Positions 38,667 through 46,611 of a stretch of 64,000 nt of DNA are shown piece after piece. Under the pieces are notes generated by a model. That model did no database searches and had not been told where the DNA came from. It was given only the letters and a program-made list of their open reading frames with translations. This DNA comes from Geobacter sp. SVR. GTDB taxonomy: Bacteria; Desulfobacterota; Desulfuromonadia; Geobacterales; Pseudopelobacteraceae. The stretch is taken from contig NZ_AP024469.1 of the NCBI RefSeq assembly GCF_016865365.1, forward strand, positions 4,060,501 to 4,124,500, in the 5' to 3' direction. The stretch's first letter is position 1, and each line of letters begins with the position of its first letter. The translations under genes were made by a program, and so were the position numbers.

Positions 38667-39689
38667 ATGAAACCCGTGGCAGCCTTGATCATAACCATTG
38701 CGCTGCACCTGTGTACTCCGGGACTTCCGGCAGCCGGAGAGCTTGTCGTCAACGCGGTTGGCGACATCATGCTGGCAGGGCGCTGGACTCCGGTCCTGAA
38801 ACAGAAGGGATTCGACTATCCGTTTGGGGATACCCTGGCGGAACTGGCCACGGGGGACATAAATCTGGCCAACCTGGAAGCGCCCATTGCCTGCGGTGGC
38901 AGGGAATTCACCTCGAAGAAGTACCGTTTCCGGGCTGATCCGGATCTGGCCCCGGCGCTGCGGAAGGCCGGCTTTCACCTGGTCACCCTGTCCAACAATC
39001 ACAGCATGGACTTTGGCGCTGAAGCGCTGCTGGAAACCATGCAGCACCTGGGAAAGGCCGGCATGGACTGGATCGGGGCGGGAAAAAACCTCTCCGAGGC
39101 CCGCACTGCTGTTATCTACACCGTGCACGGCAAACGGATCGCTTTCCTCGGGTACTCCCTGACCCAGCCCGCAGAATTCTTTGCCGGTCCGCAGCGCCCC
39201 GGCACCGCCCCCGGCCTGGAGCGCTTCTATGCCGCAGATATCGCCCGAGTCCGCAATCAAGCCGATTTCGTGATCGTGACCTTTCACTGGGGTACCGAAG
39301 GGAGCCCTCGTGCCCGCCCCCACCAGCGCGCGGCGGCACACAGGGCCATCGATGCCGGCGCCGATGCGGTAATCGGCCACCACCCTCACGTGCTCCAGGG
39401 CATCGAACGCTACAGGAAGGGTATCATCTTTTACAGCCTGGGCAACTTCGCCTTTGCCAGCGCCAGCAGGACCGCCCGATTCGGCGCTCTGGTACGGCTG
39501 CACCTGAATGACGCCGGCCGCCAGGCTGAAATCGTACCGCTGGATGTGCTGTTTTCCAGGGTACGCTTCCGCCCGCGGGTACTGAGTGGAGACCGGGCGG
39601 AAAGCGTGGTAAAAACTCTGAACGACCTTTCAAAACCCTTCGAAACCGTCATCCAAAACCAGGGGGGGCGCTATCTGATAGATTTTTAG
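38667..39689 (+). CDS. CapA-family (metallophosphatase-like) protein
   Basis: The protein has 340 residues with a signal peptide (LIITIALHLCTPGLPAAG). CapA/poly-gamma-glutamate-synthesis motifs are VNAVGDIMLAGR, INLANLEAPI, LVTLSNNHSMDFG, FHWGTEG and AVIGHHPHVLQGIE, giving conserved Asp/His/Asn metal-site residues. CapA proteins assist polyglutamate or other polymer export, but no capB/capC lies near. It may be a periplasmic phosphoesterase. It is 32 bp before the radical SAM gene and diverges from serS. Confidence 0.88.
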   Translation: MKPVAALIITIALHLCTPGLPAAGELVVNAVGDIMLAGRWTPVLKQKGFDYPFGDTLAELATGDINLANLEAPIACGGREFTSKKYRFRADPDLAPALRKAGFHLVTLSNNHSMDFGAEALLETMQHLGKAGMDWIGAGKNLSEARTAVIYTVHGKRIAFLGYSLTQPAEFFAGPQRPGTAPGLERFYAADIARVRNQADFVIVTFHWGTEGSPRARPHQRAAAHRAIDAGADAVIGHHPHVLQGIERYRKGIIFYSLGNFAFASASRTARFGALVRLHLNDAGRQAEIVPLDVLFSRVRFRPRVLSGDRAESVVKTLNDLSKPFETVIQNQGGRYLIDF

Positions 39690-39721
39690 CTGTCACGCCC
39701 CCGCCCGATAAAGATCCCGAT

Positions 39722-41443
39722 ATGAAAATCCTGCTGACCACACTCCATGCCAAGTACTCTCACGCCTCACTGGCCCTGCCGTGCCTGGCTGCCTACAGCC
39801 GGGACATGCCCGGCATTGAAACGGTAATCCGGGAATGGTCGGTCAACGACCCCCATGACCAGCTTCTGCGACAGATTATGTCGGAAAGAGCCGGCCTGGT
39901 CGGCTTTTCCTGCTATATCTGGAATATAGACCGCACTCTGCAGCTCATTTCCGACCTGCGCAAAATCGCTCCTGAAACGGTCATCGTTCTGGGGGGGCCG
40001 GAAGTATCCTTCGGGATCTTTGAGCTGATGTCCGAAAATCCTGCCATAGACTTTGTCGTCAAAGGAGAAGGAGAGATCCCCGTCCGACGGCTGCTTGAGG
40101 CCCTGTTGAAACATGGCGCCCCCCTTTCCGGCCATTTCTCTGCAGACCCCGGCGTGCTGGCCGAAATTCCCTGCCTGTTCTTCCGCGACTGCGAAGGCAT
40201 CACATCCGGACCGGCCGCACCAGCCGTCCTGCCGCTGGACGACATCCCCTCCCCCTTTCCCTCTGGCCTGGTGGACCTGCGCCGTTCGTTGACCTACTAT
40301 GAAACATCCCGCGGCTGCCCCTTCTCCTGTGCCTTCTGCCTCTCCTCGGTGGAGGGGCGCGTGCGTTCGTTTTCGCCCCGGCGCATCGAGAGCGACCTGG
40401 AATGGCTGATGCGCAGGAAAGTATCGCAGATCAAGCTGGTTGATCGAACGTTCAACTACGATGCCCGGAGAGCAAACCGCATCTGGGAGTTTATTCTGGA
40501 GCACAACCGCGGCAGCCACTTCCACTTCGAAATTGCGGCCGACCTGCTGACCGAGGAGAACCTGCGCCTGTTGCGCCGGGTCCCGCCGGATACGTTCCGA
40601 TTCGAGATCGGCGTGCAATCCACATCGCAGGATACGCTGGAGCGGGTGAACCGCACGGCGGATCTGTCGGGTATCTTCGCACGTGTGCGCCGGCTGCGGG
40701 AGGAGACCGCGATCGAACTTCATCTCGACTTGGTGGCCGGCCTGCCGGGAGAGGATTACGCGGGTCTGCTGAATTCCCTGCAGCAGGTTTTCGAACTCGG
40801 CCCGGACGTGATACAGATCGAGCCGCTCAAGGTGCTCAAGGGATCCCCCATGCGTGAAATCGCCCACCGTGAAGGGTACCGCTTCAGCGACACCCCTCCC
40901 TACACCATTCTGCACACCCCCTGGCTCTCCTTCGAAGACATCGGAAGGATCGCGATCATCGGGCGCCTGCTGGACCTTTTCCATAATCAGGGGGGCTTCG
41001 GCACGGCGCTACGGTTCATGCTGCAGAGATCGACCCCGGCCGCGCTCTTCGATCGGATGGCCCGCCGGGCCGGAGAAGAGAGCCTTGCCGGCCATGCCAC
41101 CCGGCGGCTCTACGAGCTGTTCGCGCGGCTGGCAGGCCCCCTGCTGAACAAAGCCGAACTGCACCTGCTGCACGATGCGCTGTTCTTCGACTATTGCCGG
41201 CGCGAGATGCCGCTGATGGGCAAACTACCCGGCTTTATGGCAGCACGGCAGCAATGGTGCGCCTGGCCCAGCCGCCGGGAGATCCCCGATGGGCTGAACC
41301 TGCCGGAGAATTGCCGGGTCAAGGTTTTCCGATATACCTTCGAGAGGGATTATCGCACTGATGAATGGCAGGAAGGGCCGGCGACGATCACGTTCGTCTA
41401 TGCATCCGGCGCCGGGCAGGGGTTGCGGGTACTGGTAGCCTGA
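39722..41443 (+). CDS. B12-binding-domain radical SAM protein (DUF4080 type)
   Basis: This 573-residue protein has an N-terminal cobalamin-binding Rossmann domain (LLTTLHAKYSHASLALPCLA, GLVGFSCYIWN, VLGGPEVSFG). The radical SAM core has CxxxCxxC in SRGCPFSCAFCLSS (about residues 199-206), and a C-terminal domain resembles DUF4080 (FFDYCRREMPLMGKLPGF, KVFRYTFERDY). A canonical B12 DxHxxG is not evident. Such enzymes do methylations or rearrangements; the substrate is unknown. The ribosome binding site is weak. 187 bp without features follow to the convergent namZ. Confidence 0.85.
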   Translation: MKILLTTLHAKYSHASLALPCLAAYSRDMPGIETVIREWSVNDPHDQLLRQIMSERAGLVGFSCYIWNIDRTLQLISDLRKIAPETVIVLGGPEVSFGIFELMSENPAIDFVVKGEGEIPVRRLLEALLKHGAPLSGHFSADPGVLAEIPCLFFRDCEGITSGPAAPAVLPLDDIPSPFPSGLVDLRRSLTYYETSRGCPFSCAFCLSSVEGRVRSFSPRRIESDLEWLMRRKVSQIKLVDRTFNYDARRANRIWEFILEHNRGSHFHFEIAADLLTEENLRLLRRVPPDTFRFEIGVQSTSQDTLERVNRTADLSGIFARVRRLREETAIELHLDLVAGLPGEDYAGLLNSLQQVFELGPDVIQIEPLKVLKGSPMREIAHREGYRFSDTPPYTILHTPWLSFEDIGRIAIIGRLLDLFHNQGGFGTALRFMLQRSTPAALFDRMARRAGEESLAGHATRRLYELFARLAGPLLNKAELHLLHDALFFDYCRREMPLMGKLPGFMAARQQWCAWPSRREIPDGLNLPENCRVKVFRYTFERDYRTDEWQEGPATITFVYASGAGQGLRVLVA

Positions 41444-41630
41444 ACAGGCATTCCGGTCGGTGACGGTGTAACTGCCGGGAGACATGAAAGAGCTGGGGCC
41501 AGAACGTCGCCGGGATGCGGCGCCCACCAGATCCGCTGGCTCTCCTCCGAAATGCCCCGCGCCGCAACCTGCAAAGGAAGAGGCCTTTCAGGTGCGCAGG
41601 CCGGGAGACGTTGGCGATCCGGGATACCCG

Positions 41631-42917
41631 TCAGTACAACAGATACCGCTCCCGCATCTTCCTGAAGCGCTCGATGCCCTCCCGCCAGCGCACCGCGACC
41701 TCTTCGGGCGTCTTGCCCTCCTGGGTCAGCATTTTCCAGGCTTCGCTGTCCCCCACTTCTATGGCAAATCCCTCTTTCGACCTGAGCTGTCCCGGCTGAG
41801 CCTGATAAAAGGCCTGCACCAGGTGCAGGCCGGCCACGACCGGGTCGAGGAGCTTGCGATCGATGGCAGTGATGCCGATGCCGTGACAGGTCTTGCCGCG
41901 GTAGGGATGGCCTACCGCAGTGGGCACGAAGTCGCAGACAGCGAAGCTGATGCCGGGTATTGCGCGGGCCGCCAGATTTCGGGCCACGGCCTGCGCATCC
42001 ACCCAGGGAGCGCCGTACACCTCGAAAGGGCGTGCCGTGCCGCGACCCACCGAAAGGTTGGCGGTTTCCAGGGTTCCCAGGCCGGGGTACAGCAGGGCCG
42101 CATCGAGACTCTTCATGTTGGGGGAGGGATTGATCCAGGCCAGACCGGTTTCGTCATAGAACATGCCGCGCTGCCAGCCCTGCATCGGGATAACGGTCAG
42201 GTCGCAGTTGATCCCGAACTCCACGTTGAACAGCCGCGCCAGTTCTCCGATGGTCATCCCGTGGCGGGTGGGAATCGGATGGATGCTGGTCAGGGAGCTG
42301 CAATCGTTTTGCCCTCCGGATCCGGCAACCGGCACGGGTACGGCACCCGCGACCTCAACGCCGCCAATCGGATTGGGACGGTCGAGCACAGCGAAGGAAA
42401 TGCCGGCCTCCCGCGCTGCGTGCATCGCCAGCGAAAGGGTGCCGATGTAGGTGTAGAAGCGGGTGCCGATATCCTGAATATCGAACACCAGCATGTCGAT
42501 CCCCTGCAGCATGGCTGCTGTTGGCCGGCAACCGGCACCGTACAGGCTGTACACCGGCAGGCCGGTGATGCGGTCGACCGATGAGCCAACTTTTTGATCG
42601 AACTCCCCGCCGATGCCGTGCTCCGGGCTGAAGAGCGCCACCAGCCGCACCCCCGGCGCACTCGCGAGAACATCGATGGTGCTGGTCCCGGAGGCGCTGC
42701 GCCCGGTGTGGTTGGTTATCAGTCCGACCCGGCGTCCCTTGAGAATATCGAAATCATGCGCCGAAAGAACATCGATGCCAGGCAGGACGGCAGCGAAAAC
42801 GGGCGTCACGGCCAGCAGCGCCAGCAGGCCGAGCACGCACACGAGGACCGGCTTCAGCGATGCCGCCGGAGACACCATGACGCACACCCGCCGCACAATG
42901 CACCTGATAGTGGTCAT
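41631..42917 (-). CDS. namZ: Exo-beta-N-acetylmuramidase NamZ-like (DUF1343)
   Basis: The protein has 428 residues from the ATG at 42915-42917, which overlaps the stop of the upstream gene as ATGA. There is an N-terminal signal or anchor (VCVLGLLALLAVTPVFA). The DUF1343 core is clear: GRRVGLITNHTGRSASG, LFSPEHGIGGEFD, DIQDIGTRFYTYIGTL, LDRPNPIGG and NVSRGTARPFE-like LSVGRGTARPFEVYGAPW. NamZ removes terminal MurNAc in peptidoglycan recycling. It is likely periplasmic. Its partners are DUF4911 and ArnD-like genes. Confidence 0.9.
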   Translation of the reverse strand: MTTIRCIVRRVCVMVSPAASLKPVLVCVLGLLALLAVTPVFAAVLPGIDVLSAHDFDILKGRRVGLITNHTGRSASGTSTIDVLASAPGVRLVALFSPEHGIGGEFDQKVGSSVDRITGLPVYSLYGAGCRPTAAMLQGIDMLVFDIQDIGTRFYTYIGTLSLAMHAAREAGISFAVLDRPNPIGGVEVAGAVPVPVAGSGGQNDCSSLTSIHPIPTRHGMTIGELARLFNVEFGINCDLTVIPMQGWQRGMFYDETGLAWINPSPNMKSLDAALLYPGLGTLETANLSVGRGTARPFEVYGAPWVDAQAVARNLAARAIPGISFAVCDFVPTAVGHPYRGKTCHGIGITAIDRKLLDPVVAGLHLVQAFYQAQPGQLRSKEGFAIEVGDSEAWKMLTQEGKTPEEVAVRWREGIERFRKMRERYLLY

Positions 42918-43141
42918 GGTGCCCCGGAACCATGCCACACGACAGGCTCCATGCCCACCCGGGTACCCAACTCGGCCAGCAGTGCATCCATGTCGCGTTC
43001 AAATCCGGGCATGATGGCAACGCGGATTATGCCGTTCGCATTATCGACGGTGCTCATGATATTCATCCCCTCGTAGGCCTCCAGGATGAATTTGAGGTAC
43101 ACCATGTCGCGGCGGTTTACGCGAAAAAAACGTTCAATCAT
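42914..43141 (-). CDS. DUF4911-like small protein
   Basis: This 75-residue protein (MIERFFRVNRRDMVYLKFIL...) has an ACT-like alternation of strands and helices: YLKFILEAYEGMNIMSTVDN and GIIRVAIMPGFERDMDALLAEL. I recall this as DUF4911, with no known role. It overlaps namZ by 4 bp (ATGA) and follows the ArnD-like gene by 7 bp, so the three form a tight operon. Confidence 0.75.
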   Translation of the reverse strand: MIERFFRVNRRDMVYLKFILEAYEGMNIMSTVDNANGIIRVAIMPGFERDMDALLAELGTRVGMEPVVWHGSGAP

Positions 43142-43148
43142 CTCGACC

Positions 43149-44051
43149 TCACCCTACAACCTCTCCCTGAATGGCCACCCTGCCCGCTCGCCCCGGGATC
43201 TCTCCCATGTACAAGCGGCAGTCCGGGGCCGAAACAATGCCGGCAGCCACTTCACCCAGCGTCACGCAACGGACGCCTGCCGCGGCGAAGCGCTCCAGCA
43301 GCCGTACGAACGAGGCCCGGATCGCTCCCCCCTCGAGTTCGGCATGAATGGTCAGCACGTTGAGCCCTTGCTTGAGGCTATCGAGATAGTAGGAATCGAT
43401 CGAATCGGCGGTGATGCCGTTTTCGCCCAGGATTTCGTCGGCGGTCGGCAAGGTGGTGGGGATCTGCAGGGTTCTGAAGCGGCGCCCCTCCATGACCGGG
43501 TAAAAGGGGCCACTGCCGCGGCCGTCGCTACAATAGGCCAGTCCCAGGGCATCCTGCACCTCCAGGGAATCGGGGGAGACTGTCCAGCCGGGCGCTGCGG
43601 TGGTGGCGGAGCGGTGACCGAGTATCTCTTCGAACAGCCCGGCGGCGCTTCCCATTTCCAGGGCCGTCAGGTGCTTGGGGAGCCAGGGGAGGTAATCGTG
43701 CCACTTGACATGGTCCCAGCAGTGGATACCGACTTCGTGCCCGCGGCGCTCGGTTTCGCGCAGCACCTCCGGGAACGAGGAGGCGATCATCGGCGCAGGG
43801 AGCAGCGTGCCGTACAGCATGGTCTTGAGGCCGTAGGCTGATGGAGCCTTGGTGCGCAACATCTTTTTGAGAAAGCCCTTGCGGGTGAAGATGCGCCGGA
43901 TGGCCTTCCCGGAATTGTCCGGCCCCATAGAAAAATAAAAGGTGGCCTTGACGCCAAAGCGCTCCATGTCGGCCAGCAGGGCAGGCACTCCGTCCCGCGT
44001 TCCTGCGTACGTATCGACATCGACCTTCAGCGCAACCGTAATTTCGTCCAT
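43149..44051 (-). CDS. arnD: ArnD-like polysaccharide deacetylase (deformylase)
   Basis: The protein has 300 residues from the ATG at 44049-44051 (MDEITVALKVDVDTYAGT), with GAGGATAGGG upstream. NodB-fold motifs are KVDVDTYAG (catalytic/metal Asp), ATFYFSMGPDNSGKAIRRIF and GHEVGIHCWDHVKWHD (metal His residues). The KAIRRIF..KGFL segment and overall length fit ArnD, which deformylates undecaprenyl-P-4-formamido-arabinose for lipid A modification. No other arn genes are nearby, so another N-acyl lipid-linked sugar is possible. Confidence 0.82.
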   Translation of the reverse strand: MDEITVALKVDVDTYAGTRDGVPALLADMERFGVKATFYFSMGPDNSGKAIRRIFTRKGFLKKMLRTKAPSAYGLKTMLYGTLLPAPMIASSFPEVLRETERRGHEVGIHCWDHVKWHDYLPWLPKHLTALEMGSAAGLFEEILGHRSATTAAPGWTVSPDSLEVQDALGLAYCSDGRGSGPFYPVMEGRRFRTLQIPTTLPTADEILGENGITADSIDSYYLDSLKQGLNVLTIHAELEGGAIRASFVRLLERFAAAGVRCVTLGEVAAGIVSAPDCRLYMGEIPGRAGRVAIQGEVVG

Positions 44052-44254
44052 TTCCCTATCCTCGGCGGGATTCGAAAGCCGGATCTTAGCAGCTTTACCC
44101 CAAGAATCAAACATCAATTCCGACAGGCCGGAAAGGAGCCGACCATCCTTTCCGCAAACGGCGGTCCGCCCGGAAATTCCGTGGTGGCCACCGCTGCGGC
44201 AACGCCATTCACCGCCCGCACGACAGGGATTGCTTGACAAGATTAACAAGTGGA

Positions 44255-44400
44255 GTACCATGCCTGAAAAGCAGCCGAGATCCGTTCATCGTGGAACGGA
44301 TGCGGGGGACCCGATCAACAGGGGCGAACTCCGGACTACCGGAGGGAGAACTTCCTATCTCCAGCCCGTCAGCTAACCTCGTAGGCACCAGGAAGAGCAT
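44255..44400 (+). ncRNA. Cyclic di-AMP riboswitch (ydaO/yuaA type)
   Basis: The region upstream of kup carries conserved words of the ydaO aptamer in order: GGATGCGGGGGACCCGA (44298-44314), CAGGGGCGAACTCC, GGAGGGAGAACTTCC, and CCGTCAGCTAACCTCGTAGG (44366-44385). The last is the strongest hallmark of this class. It lies in the 479-bp gap between arnD and kup. Binding of c-di-AMP would be expected to turn off potassium uptake. The outer ends are approximate. Confidence 0.92.
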
Positions 44401-44415
44401 CGAGCGTACAAACAG

Positions 44416-44443
44416 AGTCGCGGTTTCTTCCGGCGATTTTTTT
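44416..44443 (+). terminator. Expression-platform terminator of the riboswitch
   Basis: AGTCGCGG (44416-44423), loop TTTCTT, CCGGCGAT (44430-44437), then a run of T to 44443. The stem has one bulged base. It lies directly after the aptamer and about 90 bp before kup, as expected for ligand-induced termination. Confidence 0.7.
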
Positions 44444-44530
44444 GTCTGTTTCAGCTTCGTGTGTGCCCGGCCTTTGAAAACAATCTGGAACTGTCATGGA
44501 TCTGGAATCAAAATGTTTTCCGGAGGTTGT

Positions 44531-46351
44531 ATGAAACAGGGCGCGACCGGCTCGTACTGGGGCGGCATCGTCAAGTCAATGGGGCTGGTGTTCGGCGACA
44601 TCGGCACCAGTCCGATCTATACCCTCACCGTCATAGTCACCCTTACCAAACCATCGCAACAGAGCATCTACGGCATCATCTCCCTGATCATCTGGACCTT
44701 GATCCTGCTGGTCATGGTGGAGTATGCCTGGCTGGCCATGAGCCTGGGACGCAAGGGAGAAGGGGGCACGATCGTTCTGCGGGAAATCTTGGTGCGAATG
44801 CTCAAACCGGGACGGCAGTTGGCATTCGTGACCTTTCTTTCCTACATCGGCATATGCCTGCTGATCGGTGACGGTGTCATCACCCCGGCCATCTCGATCC
44901 TCTCGGCCGTTGAAGGCCTGGAGTTGATACCCGGCCTGGAGCACACCCCCCAGGTGGTGCTGATCCTGATCGCCGCCACCATTGCCATAGCCCTGTTCTT
45001 TTTTCAGAACAAGGGCACCGACCGGATGGCCGGCGCCTTTGGCCCGATCATGGTGGTCTGGTTCGTGGCGCTGACCGGTTCCGGTCTCGTATCGATCAGC
45101 GATCATCCGGCGGTGCTCAAAGCGATCAACCCTTCGTATGCGGTCACCTTCCTCGTCCAGAACGGCCTTTCCGGGTTTTTCGTCCTCTCCGAGGTCATTC
45201 TGTGCGCTACCGGCGGCGAAGCGCTGTACGCAGACATGGGGCACCTTGGGCGCAAACCGATCGTGCGTGCCTGGTACTTTGTCTTTGCCGCCCTGGTAAT
45301 CAACTACCTCGGCCAGGGGGCCTATATCATCTCCCATCCCGAGGCCACCAACATTCTCTTCGGCATGGTTCGCCACGAAGCCGGCGTGCTGTACATCCCA
45401 TTCCTGATCCTGACCGTCATTGCCACCGTAATCGCCTCCCAGGCCCTGATCAGCGGGGTTTACTCCATCGTCTACCAGGGGATCACGACCCGCATCCTGC
45501 CGCTTTTGAAGGTGGACTACACCTCGACGCACCTGAAGTCTCAGATCTACATCAGTTCGGTCAACTGGCTGCTGATGATACTGGTGATCCTGATCATGCT
45601 GGTGTTCAGGAAATCCGAAAATCTCGCAGCAGCCTATGGCCTGGCCGTTACCGGCACCATGACCATTACCGGCATCATGATGACCATGATATTCGCCCAT
45701 ACCACCAAAAAGTGGAAGGTGCCGATCGCCTTGCTGGTGACGCTGGCCGACCTGGCCTTCCTGATCGCCAATCTGAACAAATTCCCCCATGGCGGCTATT
45801 GGTCGCTGATTCTGGCCTCGGTGCCGTTCATTACCATCATGGTCTGGACCAAGGGGCAACGGGCACTCTACCGGGCACTCAAGCCGCTCGATTTCGAAAC
45901 CTTCGAACTGGCGTACGAACAGATCTATGCCAAGGGGCGCAACATCCCCGGCACCGGCCTGTTCTTCGTCAAGGAGTGGAGCGTCATCCCCCCCTATCTG
46001 GTGCACTGCATCATCCGCAGCAACATCATTTACGAACGCAACGTGCTGATCTCCATCCTGCGCACCGATGAGCCGTACGGACTTGAATCCCACCTGCAAA
46101 AGCACCTGGCCACCGGTCTCGATGCCATCGAGATACGTGCCGGTTACATGGTGATCCTGGACATAGAACAACTTTTAAAGGAAAACGGTATTTCCGAAAA
46201 AGTCATCTTCTACGGGATCGAGGACATATCAACCGCCAATCCGGTCTGGAAGCTGTTCTCCACCATCAAACGCCAGACTCCCAACTTCGTTCAGTTCAAC
46301 AAGCTGCCCGCAGCCAAGCTTCAAGGGGTAGTGACGCGGGTGGAGATGTAG
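44531..46351 (+). CDS. kup: Kup-family potassium uptake transporter (copy 1)
   Basis: The protein has 606 residues from the ATG at 44531, preceded by CGGAGGTTGT; earlier in-frame codons lie in the riboswitch and are not coding. SMGLVFGDIGTSPIYTL is the KUP/HAK hallmark, followed by about 12 membrane helices (GVITPAISILSAVEGLEL, GGEALYADMGHLGRKPI) and a soluble C-terminal domain. Kup takes up K+ with H+. A riboswitch for c-di-AMP precedes it and a terminator at 46400 follows. It is closely similar to the next gene along its whole length. Confidence 0.96.
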   Translation: MKQGATGSYWGGIVKSMGLVFGDIGTSPIYTLTVIVTLTKPSQQSIYGIISLIIWTLILLVMVEYAWLAMSLGRKGEGGTIVLREILVRMLKPGRQLAFVTFLSYIGICLLIGDGVITPAISILSAVEGLELIPGLEHTPQVVLILIAATIAIALFFFQNKGTDRMAGAFGPIMVVWFVALTGSGLVSISDHPAVLKAINPSYAVTFLVQNGLSGFFVLSEVILCATGGEALYADMGHLGRKPIVRAWYFVFAALVINYLGQGAYIISHPEATNILFGMVRHEAGVLYIPFLILTVIATVIASQALISGVYSIVYQGITTRILPLLKVDYTSTHLKSQIYISSVNWLLMILVILIMLVFRKSENLAAAYGLAVTGTMTITGIMMTMIFAHTTKKWKVPIALLVTLADLAFLIANLNKFPHGGYWSLILASVPFITIMVWTKGQRALYRALKPLDFETFELAYEQIYAKGRNIPGTGLFFVKEWSVIPPYLVHCIIRSNIIYERNVLISILRTDEPYGLESHLQKHLATGLDAIEIRAGYMVILDIEQLLKENGISEKVIFYGIEDISTANPVWKLFSTIKRQTPNFVQFNKLPAAKLQGVVTRVEM

Positions 46352-46399
46352 GCTCGCGCTCAACGGTGGCAAACAGAAGGGAAATAGTATATAAACTCC

Positions 46400-46423
46400 G
46401 AGCGGCAGAAATGCCGCTCTTTT
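46400..46423 (+). terminator. Intrinsic terminator after kup copy 1
   Basis: GAGCGGCA (46400-46407), loop GAAA, TGCCGCTC (46412-46419), then TTTTCTT. It separates the two kup genes into different transcripts. Confidence 0.88.
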
Positions 46424-46611
46424 CTTGCACGCACCATTCCTGCATCACTGATCCGTAAAGTCACATTGCCCGGAAGAACCAGGGCTGCAGTGCCGCATCA
46501 GGCCGTTCTTTACCGGGTTCTTTAGTAAGGGGCAGTCCGTCTTAAGACCGAGACAGCGACCGCTTTCGTGCGGAAAGCCATCAGACATCATGACGGAACA
46601 ACGGGAGTTTC
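46424..46611 (+). other. Unassigned leader of kup copy 2
   Basis: The 188 bp between the kup terminator and the second kup carry GC-rich inverted segments (CCGGAAGAACC near GGTTCTTT; GACCGCTTTCGTGCGGAAAG). They do not match the ydaO aptamer: the CCGTCAGCTAAC word is absent. They do not match a GEMM aptamer either. No promoter consensus is clear. It may be a structured leader or a promoter region. Confidence 0.35.

Noticed and set aside
44576-46171. A 531-codon minus-strand frame opposite kup
   Set aside because: It mirrors kup codons, is rich in His/Gln/Asp with no hydrophobic core, and has no family motif.
46424-46611. A GEMM-type riboswitch before kup copy 2
   Set aside because: A GCGGAAAGCC stretch recalls GEMM, but the paired ACGCAAAGCC core and the flanking stem are not present.
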